This document shows positions 1-8,112 of a stretch of DNA of 50,708 bases, piece by piece (positions within the stretch are counted from its first letter, which is position 1; each line of letters begins with the position of its first letter). Under the pieces are notes generated by a model. The model was given only the letters and a program-made list of their open reading frames with translations. It was not told the DNA's origin and made no database searches. The DNA comes from Bacillota bacterium. GTDB taxonomy: Bacteria > Bacillota > Clostridia > Clostridiales > Caloramatoraceae. The stretch lies in assembly GCA_023389275.1 (NCBI GenBank), contig JAEWEN010000103.1, positions 1 through 50,708 of the forward strand, in the 5' to 3' direction. The position numbers and the translations under genes were made by a program.

Positions 1-9
1 TGTGGGAGA

Positions 10-81
10 TAAATAAAGTAAAAACTTTATTTATGCACTGGCTCAACCAAGGCTTTAAGGTTACTTAAGTAACAAAAGTGC
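10..81 (+). other. Structured leader or RNA element of unknown class, cut by window edge
   Basis: Upstream of the CarD-like gene there is a 10-bp inverted repeat (10-19 with 24-33, loop AAAA), then a 5-bp outer stem GCACT/AGTGC (35-39 with 77-81). That stem encloses the perfect palindrome GTTACTTAAGTAAC (60-73). The nested stems look like a folded RNA of about 70 nt lying just before a start codon. It does not match a riboswitch consensus I know. It may be the 3' part of a longer RNA that begins before the window. Structure is seen; function is unknown. Confidence 0.35.
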
Positions 82-104
82 GAAATATCTAAAAGTGAGT
101 ACAT

Positions 105-614
105 TTGTATATATTTTTAGAACCAGATACGATTATTTATTCAGCACATGGAATATGTGAAATAGACGATATATGTGACAAGACATTTGGAAAAGAAACA
201 AAAAAATATTATGAACTACACCCAATTAAGGATCCAAGACTAAGCATAAGCATACCAGTGGACAGCGATAAGGTAGTTATGATGGAAGTTATAAATAAAG
301 ATGAAGCACAGGATATACTAGAATCATTTAATTCAGAAGGTACTGAATGGATAGAATCTAGTACTGATAGGGCACAGGTGTATTCTGATACTTTAAAAAA
401 GGGAAATCGCAAAGAAATTTCTAAAGTACTAAATACTTTAATAGTAAAAAAATGCGAAATTGAATCATCAGGTAAAAAGTTTCATATTCAAGATAAAAAG
501 CTTTTAACATTTATCGAAAATATATTATTTACAGAACTATCATTTTCTTTAGATACTACTTTTGAAGATATAAATAAAAGAGTATATAAATTATTGGAAG
601 TAAGTAATGGATAA
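105..614 (+). CDS. CarD-family transcriptional regulator
   Basis: The 169-residue protein begins with a segment typical of the CarD/CdnL/TRCF RNA-polymerase-interacting domain: residues 9-20 contain the IIYSAHGICEI stretch, matching the family pattern V-Y-x-x-H-G-x-x-x-I, followed by the beta-rich lPV.sD.V.MR-like segment (about 45-60) and a helical C-terminal half. Such proteins bind the RNAP beta subunit and stabilise open complexes, or regulate stress genes. The start chosen is TTG at 105, because an in-frame stop lies at 96-98 and no ATG precedes the domain. The upstream Shine-Dalgarno match is weak. It stands alone, after a structured leader. Family assignment is fairly secure; the target genes are unknown. 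Confidence 0.75.
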   Translation: MYIFLEPDTIIYSAHGICEIDDICDKTFGKETKKYYELHPIKDPRLSISIPVDSDKVVMMEVINKDEAQDILESFNSEGTEWIESSTDRAQVYSDTLKKGNRKEISKVLNTLIVKKCEIESSGKKFHIQDKKLLTFIENILFTELSFSLDTTFEDINKRVYKLLEVSNG

Positions 615-707
615 ATTTTAAGGTATTGTAATATTTATTAAAAGTAATAAAATAGTATACGGTGGTTAAATATAGAATTTTATATAGACAACAAAGGGGA
701 TGAATTA

Positions 708-1610
708 ATGACTAGTAAAGTTAAAGAAGGTGTAATATATTCTATACTATCCTATCTTTTATGGGGAATACTACCGCTTTATTGGAAAAGTATAGAAAGC
801 ATTCCGCCTTTTGAAATACTTGCTCATAGAATATTTTGGGCATTTTTATTTGTAGGAATTATTTTAATTAAAAACTCTCAGATAAAAGAAGCTATAAAAG
901 TTATTAAAAACAAAAGGAACTTATTATTTATATTTCTTTCAGCTTGTATGGTAACTTTAAACTGGGGATTATATATTTGGTCTGTTAACTCACATCACAT
1001 TGTACAGGCAAGTTTAGGATATTATATAAATCCTTTAATCGTCGTATTTTTCGGAGTTGTATTTTTAAAAGAAAAACTTACTAAAGGTCAAATATTAGCA
1101 CTTATTATAGCAGCTACAGGTGTTTTAGTGTTAACAGTCGAGTACGGAAAAGTTCCTTGGATTTCAATTTCTCTAGCAGTTACTTTTGCTTTATATGGAC
1201 TTTTGAAAAAGCTTACTAATGCAGGGTCTATGATTTCACTTGGAATAGAAACAGCACTTGTTACACCTTTTGCTCTTATTTATATACTATATAAACAAGC
1301 AACAGGAGTTGGAGCACTTTTTCATATTAGTGGCTTAGAAACAGTTCTTTTAATATGTTCAGGAGCTGTAACGGCTATACCTTTAATATTATTTGCTAAA
1401 GGAGCAAAAAGAGTTCCATTTTCCACTTTAGGATTTATTCAATATATATCTCCAACAATGAGTTTATTAATAGGAGTATTTGTATTTAATGAAACATTTA
1501 CTACTGTACATTTAATAAGTTTTGGATGTATATGGTTATCACTTTTAATTTATTCTTTATCAGAAACAAAACTTTTTAAAAAGAAAAAATCAGAAAAAGC
1601 AGTTGTATAA
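708..1610 (+). CDS. rarD: EamA-family permease RarD
   Basis: A 300-residue, very hydrophobic protein with about ten predicted membrane helices in two EamA halves. The start (residues 8-25, with LLWGILPLYWK) followed by PPFEILAHRIFWA is the RarD signature of the drug/metabolite transporter superfamily. RarD proteins are inner-membrane permeases whose substrate is not firmly known; the historic name is chloramphenicol-sensitive protein. The ATG at 708 follows an AAAGGGGATG ribosome binding site. The gene is monocistronic and ends at a strong hairpin terminator. Length and motifs agree with the family, so the family call is secure and the substrate is not. Confidence 0.85.
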   Translation: MTSKVKEGVIYSILSYLLWGILPLYWKSIESIPPFEILAHRIFWAFLFVGIILIKNSQIKEAIKVIKNKRNLLFIFLSACMVTLNWGLYIWSVNSHHIVQASLGYYINPLIVVFFGVVFLKEKLTKGQILALIIAATGVLVLTVEYGKVPWISISLAVTFALYGLLKKLTNAGSMISLGIETALVTPFALIYILYKQATGVGALFHISGLETVLLICSGAVTAIPLILFAKGAKRVPFSTLGFIQYISPTMSLLIGVFVFNETFTTVHLISFGCIWLSLLIYSLSETKLFKKKKSEKAVV

Positions 1611-1645
1611 AAAGACATGTGAATTAAATTCGCATGTCTTTTTTA
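1611..1645 (+). terminator. Rho-independent terminator after rarD
   Basis: A 12-bp stem with one G-U pair (AGACATGTGAAT at 1613-1624 against 1628-1639) is followed by a run of T. It isolates rarD from the TetR/efflux operon. Confidence 0.85.
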
Positions 1646-1658
1646 TTTTATATATTTC

Positions 1659-1710
1659 TTGACTTATTAAATTTTCTTTTGATATACTTACAAACAGACC
1701 AGTTGGTTTA
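1659..1710 (+). promoter_or_regulatory. Promoter and candidate TetR operator of the lmrA/lmrB-like operon
   Basis: The -35 TTGACT (1659-1664) and -10 TATACT (1683-1688) are separated by 18 bp. Just downstream, over the expected transcription start, lies a dyad with core ACCA-GT-TGGT (1698-1707), inside AGACCAGTTGGTTT. LmrA/YxaF-type TetR repressors bind AGACC-type dyads in the same place, so autorepression is likely. The binding is inferred. Confidence 0.6.
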
Positions 1711-1727
1711 GGAGGTGGATTTAAAAA

Positions 1728-2288
1728 ATGGATACAAGGATGTATATAATTGAAAAATCAACAGAGCTTTTTCAGCAAAAAGGATATAAAAATGTAGGGT
1801 TAAGTGAAATTTTAAAAAAGTGTGAAATTTCAAAAGGCTCACTTTATCATCATTTTCCAAATGGAAAAGAAGAGCTTTTAATTACTTGTCTTGAAAATTT
1901 AAGTGAATCTATTATTAATAATATTGAAAATGTTTTTAGTGAGTTTTCATCTACAAAGGAAGCTACAAAAGCAGAAATTGAAAGATTGATAGAGGATTTT
2001 GAGAAGGAAAAAATAGTTAAAGGATATACTTTCAGTAGTATAGTTAGTGAAATGAGTTCATTTAGTGATTCAGTTAGAGAGGTATGTAATAATTTTTGTA
2101 AAAGAATACATAATGTTTACTTTAAAAAATTAATGGAAGATGGACTTTCACATGATGAGGCATATTCAATTTCTCTAATAATAACTACTTCTATAGAAGG
2201 TACATTAATGCGTTGTCAAACAGAAAAATCAAGTAATCCTTTAAAAACTATAGCTAATACACTACCAAATTTATTAAAGGAGTTTTAA
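1728..2288 (+). CDS. TetR-family repressor, LmrA/YxaF-like
   Basis: The 186-residue protein has the TetR N-terminal helix-turn-helix (residues about 5-50), with the segment ISKGSLYHHFPNGKEELL that is diagnostic of the LmrA/YxaF branch (KGSLYYHFPxGKEqL in Bacillus). The C-terminal alpha-helical ligand domain is of normal length. It starts at ATG 1728 after TTAGGAGGTGG. It is followed after 3 bases by an LmrB-like DHA2 efflux pump, so the pair should be co-transcribed and the repressor should release its own operator when bound to a drug-like ligand. The inducer is unknown. Confidence 0.85.
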   Translation: MDTRMYIIEKSTELFQQKGYKNVGLSEILKKCEISKGSLYHHFPNGKEELLITCLENLSESIINNIENVFSEFSSTKEATKAEIERLIEDFEKEKIVKGYTFSSIVSEMSSFSDSVREVCNNFCKRIHNVYFKKLMEDGLSHDEAYSISLIITTSIEGTLMRCQTEKSSNPLKTIANTLPNLLKEF

Positions 2289-2291
2289 AAA

Positions 2292-3725
2292 ATGAAGAAA
2301 AAATTAGAGACAGAAATACTCGAAGAAAAACCAATAAAAACAGGGCCAATAATGGCAGCACTTTTAATAACAGGATTTGTAGGGCTATTTAGTGAAACTT
2401 CACTAAATATTGCATTAGGAGAATTAAGTAAGATATTTAGTGTAAATGCTACTACTATTCAATGGTTAGCAACAGGTTATTTTTTAACATTAGGAATTTT
2501 AGTACCGGTTACTGGTATTTTAATGCAAAAGTATACAACAAGACAAATGTTTATAACATCTTTACTAATTTTTATTTTTGGAACAATTTTAGCTGCAATA
2601 GCGCCAGTATTTAGTATTTTATTAATAGGGCGTATTTTTCAAGCAGCAGGACTTGCAATTAATTTACCCTTAACTCAAAATGTTATATTTACTATTTTTC
2701 CTCCAGATAAAAGAGGAAAAGCTATGGGAATGATGGGACTTGTTATGTTAGCTGGACCAACATTAGGACCAACATTAGCAGGACTTATTTTAGATACTTT
2801 ATCATGGCACTGGATTTTTCTACTTACTATACCATTTTTAATAATTTCATTTTTAGTAGGTTATAAGTGCTTACCTAATGTAAATAAAGTGCGTAATGTT
2901 TCAATAGATATACTATCTGTTGTACTTTCTACTATTGGATTTGGTGGAATTGTTTATGGAGTAAGTACAGCAGGAGAAGTTGGATGGACAAGTAAAAATG
3001 TTTTAGGAATTATTATTATAGGTATACTTGCAGTGATTTTATTTATAATTCGCCAAATAAAAATGGACAATCCTATGTTGAATTTTAAGCCTTTTAAATC
3101 TCCGCTTTTTGTTTTAGGAGTATTTATGACATTTATAACATTTTTTAATATGTTATCTTTAATGGTAATTTTACCAATGTATCTTCAAATAGCATTGTTA
3201 ACAGGATCTTTTATAGCGGGACTTGTACTTTTACCAGGAAGTTTATTAAACTGTTTGTTAGCTCCTATTATTGGTAGACTATTTGATGAATATGGACCAA
3301 AGGTAATGATTATTCCAGGAACTATTTTAGTTGTTATTTCTTATGGAATATATTCAACATTTAATATAGAAACAGCTTTATGGTTAGTTATATTAGTTCA
3401 TATTTTAATGATGTTAGGAGTGGGAATGGTACTTCCTTGTGTACAAACAAATACTTTAAACTCTATTCCTAAAAAATATTATCCAGATGGAATAGCAATA
3501 ACTCAAACAGTTCAACAAGTATCAGGAGCTATTGGTATTGCAATAATGATATCAATATTATCAGCAAGACAAAATAGTTATTTAGAAGTAGTAGGAAGTG
3601 AGTTAAACAAGGCAGTAGTATCTGGAACTTCTTTTGTATTTAAATTTGGATTAGCACTAGCTGTTGTTAATTTTATATTATCATTATTTATTAAAAAACC
3701 AGATTGTAAAAAAATAGAGTCTTAA
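2292..3725 (+). CDS. DHA2-family MFS multidrug efflux transporter, LmrB-like
   Basis: A 477-residue 14-helix major facilitator. Recognisable features are KTGPIMAALL near residues 16-25 (the start of LmrB relatives), the motif-A loop after helix 2, an RIFQAAGLAINLPL segment (motif B region, around residue 117) and GPTLGPTLAGLILD (motif C, about 155-168), which marks drug:H+ antiporters. LmrB exports lincosamides and other compounds in Bacillus; the substrate here is only inferred. It lies 3 bases after the TetR gene and ends at a strong terminator, giving a two-gene operon. The DHA2 assignment is secure; the LmrB orthology is likely but not proved. Confidence 0.8.
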   Translation: MKKKLETEILEEKPIKTGPIMAALLITGFVGLFSETSLNIALGELSKIFSVNATTIQWLATGYFLTLGILVPVTGILMQKYTTRQMFITSLLIFIFGTILAAIAPVFSILLIGRIFQAAGLAINLPLTQNVIFTIFPPDKRGKAMGMMGLVMLAGPTLGPTLAGLILDTLSWHWIFLLTIPFLIISFLVGYKCLPNVNKVRNVSIDILSVVLSTIGFGGIVYGVSTAGEVGWTSKNVLGIIIIGILAVILFIIRQIKMDNPMLNFKPFKSPLFVLGVFMTFITFFNMLSLMVILPMYLQIALLTGSFIAGLVLLPGSLLNCLLAPIIGRLFDEYGPKVMIIPGTILVVISYGIYSTFNIETALWLVILVHILMMLGVGMVLPCVQTNTLNSIPKKYYPDGIAITQTVQQVSGAIGIAIMISILSARQNSYLEVVGSELNKAVVSGTSFVFKFGLALAVVNFILSLFIKKPDCKKIES

Positions 3726-3730
3726 TAATA

Positions 3731-3770
3731 AAAAGGAACTAATTATTTATATTGTTAGTTCCTTTTTATT
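3731..3770 (+). terminator. Rho-independent terminator after the LmrB-like gene
   Basis: A perfect 12-bp stem (AAAAGGAACTAA at 3731-3742 with 3755-3766) followed by T-rich sequence. Confidence 0.85.
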
Positions 3771-3780
3771 ATAGAAATGT

Positions 3781-3809
3781 TTGACTTTAGTTTTTTAAAA
3801 CATTATAAT
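3781..3809 (+). promoter_or_regulatory. Sigma-A type promoter for the amidohydrolase-abgT operon
   Basis: TTGACT (3781-3786) and a perfect TATAAT (3804-3809) are spaced by exactly 17 bp, and no other gene lies before the amidohydrolase start at 3877. Confidence 0.75.
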
Positions 3810-3876
3810 TCAAAATAGTATATACATTAACGTGATAAAGTGATGTAGTGAAATTTTATAATAGTGGGGTGAGAAT

Positions 3877-5073
3877 ATGAATAATTTAATTAAGGAATGT
3901 GAAATTAATAAAGAAAAAATAGAAGCTGAAATTATAAGAATTAGAAGAGAGATACATTCATATCCTGAAACTGCTTTTAATGAAACAAAAACTTCAGAGT
4001 TAATAATTAAAACATTAAATGAATTAGGAATTGAAGTTAAAAGTGGCATTGCCAAAACAGGGGTAGTTGGAATTTTAAAAGGAAAGTATCCTGGAAAAAC
4101 AATTCTTTTAAGAGCAGATATAGATGCTTTAAGTATGGATGAATTAAATGATGTAGAGTATAAGTCAAAAAATAAAGGAGTTATGCATGGCTGCGGTCAT
4201 GACGCTCATACAGCATGGCTTCTTGGTTCAGCAATGATTTTATCACAGGTTAAGGACAAGCTTCATGGAACTGTTAAGTTTCTTTTCCAGCCAGCAGAAG
4301 AAGGTGATGGAGGAGCAAATCCTATGATAGAAGAGGGAGTTTTAGAAAATCCTAAAGTAGATATTGCAATAGGTGCTCACGTATGTCCAAAAACTGAGGT
4401 AGGTAAGTTAAGAATAAAGTCAGGACCTATAATGGCTGCAACAGATGATTTTAACTTAACTATATATGGAAAAGGTGGACATAGTTCAGAGCTTGATCTT
4501 TGTATAGATCCTATTAGAATAGCAAATCAGGTATATACAGCACTACAAAATATAGTTTATTCACATGTTAATGTTCAAGAGCCAGCAGTTTTAGCTATTA
4601 CAAAGTTTAATGGTGGAAGTGCAACTAATGTTATACCAAATAAAGTTGAACTAGGCGGTAGTGTAAGAACTACAACATATGAAACAAATGAGAAAATACC
4701 TAAAATTATGGATAAGGTAATAAAAGGTATAGTTGAGTCAAATAATGGAACATATAAGCTTGATTATAAAAGGTTTTGCCCACCGTTAATAAATAACAGT
4801 GAAATAACAAATTTAGTAGAAAAAACAGCTAAAGAAGTACTTGGAGAAAACAATGTAGTATTAATGAAAAATCCTTTAATGGGTGGAGAAGATTTTGCTT
4901 ATTTTTCAAAATCTGTTCCTAGTGCTTATTTTTTAGTTGGTACATTAAATGAGGAAAAAGGAATAACACATGAACTACATAATCCTTATTTTAATATTGA
5001 TGAGGATATACTTTATAAAACTTCAATGTTGTTTTCAAATATAGTTTTAAATTACTTTAATGAGGTGAATTAA
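3877..5073 (+). CDS. M20D-family metallo-amidohydrolase (N-acyl-amino acid / aminoacyl-conjugate hydrolase)
   Basis: A 398-residue cytoplasmic peptidase-like amidohydrolase. The family motifs are visible: RREIHSYPE (23-31), the metal-binding MHGCGHDAHT (103-112, ligands Cys106 and His108), FQPAEEGDGGA around 138-148 with the catalytic/ligand Glu pair, GAHV near 168, the dimerisation-domain GKGGHSS, and GGEDFA/HNPYF near the C-terminus. M20D enzymes hydrolyse N-acyl amino acids, hippurate or p-aminobenzoyl-glutamate. The next gene is an AbgT-family transporter 37 bases downstream, so uptake and hydrolysis of an acylated amino acid or PABA-glutamate conjugate is the best guess. ATG 3877 follows GGGGTGAG. 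Confidence 0.85.
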   Translation: MNNLIKECEINKEKIEAEIIRIRREIHSYPETAFNETKTSELIIKTLNELGIEVKSGIAKTGVVGILKGKYPGKTILLRADIDALSMDELNDVEYKSKNKGVMHGCGHDAHTAWLLGSAMILSQVKDKLHGTVKFLFQPAEEGDGGANPMIEEGVLENPKVDIAIGAHVCPKTEVGKLRIKSGPIMAATDDFNLTIYGKGGHSSELDLCIDPIRIANQVYTALQNIVYSHVNVQEPAVLAITKFNGGSATNVIPNKVELGGSVRTTTYETNEKIPKIMDKVIKGIVESNNGTYKLDYKRFCPPLINNSEITNLVEKTAKEVLGENNVVLMKNPLMGGEDFAYFSKSVPSAYFLVGTLNEEKGITHELHNPYFNIDEDILYKTSMLFSNIVLNYFNEVN

Positions 5074-5110
5074 TAAACAAAAGTTATAAATAAGGTTAAG
5101 GGGAAAACAA

Positions 5111-6655
5111 ATGGGTGAAAAAAATATTAAAAAAACTAAAGTAGGATTTACAAATAGGTTTTTAGATTTTATTGAAAGGTGTGGAAACAAACTTCCAGAA
5201 CCAATAGTATTATTTTTATGGCTAGCAGTAGGAGTTTTAGTATTATCTTATATTTTATCAGCTTTAGATGTTACAGCTATTAATGCTTCTACTGGAGAAA
5301 AAATAACTGTAGTTAACCTATTATCAAAAAGTGGATTGCAAAAGATTATAAGTAGTGCAGTAGAAAACTTTTTAACTTTTCCAGCATTAGGACTAGTTAT
5401 GGTTATTATGCTTGGAGTTGGTCTTGCAGATAAATCAGGACTTTTTTCAACACTATTAAAATCATCTTTATCTAATGTTAAAAAAGAAAGAGTTATTATA
5501 TTTACTATGTTTTTAGGTATAATGTCAAATGTAGCTGGAGATTCAGGGCCAGTACTTCTTCCACCACTTGCAGCTATGGTATTTTCTTCAGTAGGAATGA
5601 ATCCAGTAGTTGGTGTTATGTCAGTTTATGCAGGTATTATGGGAGGGTTTGGAGCAAACCTTGTTATTGAAATTATAGATGTAACCTTAGCAAGTTTTAC
5701 ACAATCTTCTGCTCAGTTAATTGATCCAAAATACTCTGTATTTCCTACAGCAAATTGGTACTTTATAATTGTGTCTACATTTTTACTTGTAGCAGCAGGA
5801 ACTTGGGTAACTAGAAAAATTGTAATTCCAAGAGTAGGAAGTAAAGGAATGGAAATAGACACTTTAAAAGAAGAAAAAAAGGAAGTTACAGAAAAAGAAT
5901 CTAAAGCGGCTAAAAAAGCTTTATTATCTTTACTTTTATATGTTATAGTAATTGCTTTTCTTTCTATACCAGAAAATGCATTATTAAGAGATGAGAAAAC
6001 AGGGGCACTGCTTCAGTGGGGAGCTCCTTTTATGGAAGGTATGATACCACTTTTAACATTATTCTTTTTAATACCAGGAATTGTATATGGAAAGTGTGCA
6101 GGAACTATTAAAAACTCTTCAGATGCATATAAAATGCTTACAGAAAGTATTGCAGACCTTGCATCATATATTGTATTAGTTTTTGTAATTTCACAGTTTT
6201 TTTATTGGTTTATGTGGTCAAATATTGGACTTATTATAGCAATGTCAGGGGCAAATGTTTTAAACGGATTAGGACTTCCTATTCCAATTGTTCTTATTTT
6301 AGTAGTTATTTTATGTGCTACTATAAATTTATTTATAGGAGGAGCTTCATCTAAATGGGGACTTTTAGCACCTATATTTGTTCCTATGCTTATGCTTTTA
6401 AATATATCACCTGAAATGACTCAAATGGCTTATAGAATAGGTGATTCTATTACCAATATAATAACGCCTTTAAGTCCTTACTTTGTTATTGCACTAGGAT
6501 TTGCTAAAAAGTATGATAAAGATATGAAAATAGGTACATTTATATCAAACATGATGCCATACACCTTAGCATTTTTCCTAGTTTGGGTTATTCAATTATT
6601 ATTATGGTACTTCTTTAAACTTCCTTTAGGACCAGGAGCAGAGGTATTAATGTAA
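5111..6655 (+). CDS. AbgT-family transporter (p-aminobenzoyl-glutamate type)
   Basis: A 514-residue membrane protein with many hydrophobic segments. It starts with NRFLDFIERCGNKLPEP, a typical AbgT opening, and carries the re-entrant segment GGASSKWGLLAPIFVPML near residue 415 and ITPLSPYF near 455, both hallmarks of the family. Members import p-aminobenzoyl-glutamate or export sulphonamides. Paired with the upstream M20D hydrolase it most likely supplies that enzyme with substrate. An ATG at 5111 follows AAGGGGAAAAC. A strong terminator follows, so the operon has two genes. Family secure, direction and substrate inferred. Confidence 0.85.
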   Translation: MGEKNIKKTKVGFTNRFLDFIERCGNKLPEPIVLFLWLAVGVLVLSYILSALDVTAINASTGEKITVVNLLSKSGLQKIISSAVENFLTFPALGLVMVIMLGVGLADKSGLFSTLLKSSLSNVKKERVIIFTMFLGIMSNVAGDSGPVLLPPLAAMVFSSVGMNPVVGVMSVYAGIMGGFGANLVIEIIDVTLASFTQSSAQLIDPKYSVFPTANWYFIIVSTFLLVAAGTWVTRKIVIPRVGSKGMEIDTLKEEKKEVTEKESKAAKKALLSLLLYVIVIAFLSIPENALLRDEKTGALLQWGAPFMEGMIPLLTLFFLIPGIVYGKCAGTIKNSSDAYKMLTESIADLASYIVLVFVISQFFYWFMWSNIGLIIAMSGANVLNGLGLPIPIVLILVVILCATINLFIGGASSKWGLLAPIFVPMLMLLNISPEMTQMAYRIGDSITNIITPLSPYFVIALGFAKKYDKDMKIGTFISNMMPYTLAFFLVWVIQLLLWYFFKLPLGPGAEVLM

Positions 6656-6672
6656 ATATAAACAAAGAATTT

Positions 6673-6706
6673 AAAGCAGTAAATTTTAATTTACTGCTTT
6701 TTTTTA
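6673..6706 (+). terminator. Rho-independent terminator after abgT-like gene
   Basis: An 11-bp perfect stem (AAAGCAGTAAA at 6673-6683 with 6690-6700) followed by eight T residues. Confidence 0.9.
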
Positions 6707-6773
6707 ACCACTTACTATAGCTTATAACCACTTACTTATATTTTATTTACAAAGAAAGCCAATAAGCTATAAT
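6705..6773 (+). promoter_or_regulatory. Direct-repeat activator site and promoter of the LytTR operon
   Basis: The 12-mer TAACCACTTACT occurs twice exactly (6705-6716 and 6725-6736), 20 bp apart, close to two helical turns. A promoter follows: TTTACA (6746-6751), 16-bp spacer, TATAAT (6768-6773). LytTR proteins bind pairs of direct repeats of this size and spacing just upstream of -35, so the adjacent LytTR protein probably regulates its own operon here. The repeat is seen; the binding is inferred. Confidence 0.6.
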
Positions 6774-6795
6774 TAATAATGTGGAGAGTGAAAAC

Positions 6796-7251
6796 ATGAA
6801 AATTAAAATTGAGGTTGATGAAAGTATTCAAGAGGAAGAAGTAATTATAAGATGTAGTGAGTTTAATAATAAAATTCAAAATATTCAAAAAATAATTACT
6901 AATATACTAACGCAAAAAGAAAGTATAACTTTTTACAAAAACAACACTGAGTATTATTTAGATTTAAAAGAAATTTTATTTTTTGAAACTGAAGAAAGTA
7001 GTGTTAATGCTCATACATTTAAAGATGTATATAAGGTTAAGTATAAGCTTTATGAGCTAGAAGAAATGCTACCAGGGTATTTTATGAGAATTTCAAAATC
7101 AACAATTTTAAATACAAGTCATATTTACTCTATAACACGTAGTTTATCTTCATCAAGTATAGTTGAATTTAAAGGTACACATAAAAAGGTATATGTTTCA
7201 AGGCATTATTATAAACCATTAAAAATAAAACTATTAGAAGGGAGTAGATAA
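6796..7251 (+). CDS. LytTR-domain DNA-binding regulator without receiver domain
   Basis: A 151-residue protein whose C-terminal two thirds (about residues 48-148) are a LytTR DNA-binding domain: the ESITFYKNNTEYYLDLKEI opening, ILFFE strand, MLPGYFMRISKSTILN segment and the YVSRHYY end. The N-terminal 45 residues are acidic/helical and are not a phospho-receiver domain, so control must be by other means. I start at ATG 6796 (GGAGAG ribosome site at 6783-6788, 7-base gap) rather than GTG 6781, which overlaps that site. The next gene starts one base after its stop and encodes a LiaF-like membrane protein, a pairing common in Firmicutes envelope responses. Confidence 0.8.
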   Translation: MKIKIEVDESIQEEEVIIRCSEFNNKIQNIQKIITNILTQKESITFYKNNTEYYLDLKEILFFETEESSVNAHTFKDVYKVKYKLYELEEMLPGYFMRISKSTILNTSHIYSITRSLSSSSIVEFKGTHKKVYVSRHYYKPLKIKLLEGSR

Positions 7252-7252
7252 T

Positions 7253-7945
7253 ATGAAAAAAGAAAAAATTTTCTGGGGATTACTATTTATTTTAGGAGGA
7301 ATTTTTTTAATAGCTAGTAAGCTAGGAAGCTTTCCTGATGTAAATGCTTTTAGCATTATTTTAACAGTGTTTTTAGTAGCTATTATTTTAAAAAGTATTA
7401 TACATTTAAATTTTGCAGGAATTTTATTTCCAATGGCATTTATATGTATTATTTATGATGATTATTTAGGTATTACTGCAATTACTCCTTGGACTGTACT
7501 AATTGCAGCTTTATTTGGAAGCATAGGACTATATATGATTTTTGGAAAACACTCTAAAAAATTTAGTAAAAAATATGATTCTTATAATTTTGAAAAAATA
7601 GATATAGAAGATGAAAGTCATGTTAAAATAAACACTTCTTTTGGAGCAAGTATTAAATATGTAAATACTGATAAGTTTGAAAGAGCAGATGTTTATTGTA
7701 AGTGTTCAGGTGTAAAAATATATTTTGATAATGCTATTATGCACAATGGAAATGCTGTTTTAAATATTAATGCTTCATTATCTGGAGTAGAGCTTTATAT
7801 ACCAAAAGAGTGGACTATTGATGATAAAACAAATATATTTTTAGGTGGAATTGATGAGAAAAATAGAAATAATAACTCATCAACAAATATTTTAACTTTA
7901 GTTGGAGATATTAATCTTTCTGGTATAGAAATAAGATATATATAG
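7253..7945 (+). CDS. LiaF-like membrane protein (cell-envelope stress, DUF5668/LiaF C-terminal type)
   Basis: A 230-residue protein with four hydrophobic N-terminal helices (about 8-100: ILGGIFLIASKLG, two central helices, and WTVLIAALFGSIGLYMIF), then a soluble beta-rich domain (about 120-230) with the repetitive pattern NTSFGASIKYV...SGVKIYFDNA...SGVELYIP...LSGIEIRYI. This is the LiaF/YvqF C-terminal adhesin-like fold. LiaF inhibits the LiaRS envelope stress system in Bacillus. Here the partner is a LytTR regulator one base upstream, so it may act as a membrane sensor or anti-regulator for that protein. The last role is inference. Confidence 0.7.
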   Translation: MKKEKIFWGLLFILGGIFLIASKLGSFPDVNAFSIILTVFLVAIILKSIIHLNFAGILFPMAFICIIYDDYLGITAITPWTVLIAALFGSIGLYMIFGKHSKKFSKKYDSYNFEKIDIEDESHVKINTSFGASIKYVNTDKFERADVYCKCSGVKIYFDNAIMHNGNAVLNINASLSGVELYIPKEWTIDDKTNIFLGGIDEKNRNNNSSTNILTLVGDINLSGIEIRYI

Positions 7946-8112
7946 TAAAACAATTTATTATAAAGCCTTTTCTATATTTATGAAATTATTACGGAAATTT
8001 AATTCAATTTTAAGAATATATTCACAATATCTATTGACAAAATATTCACAAAAAGTAACAATAAGTAAAAGGGGATTTTTTCTATATTGAAAATATATAT
8101 GGGAGTGATAAT

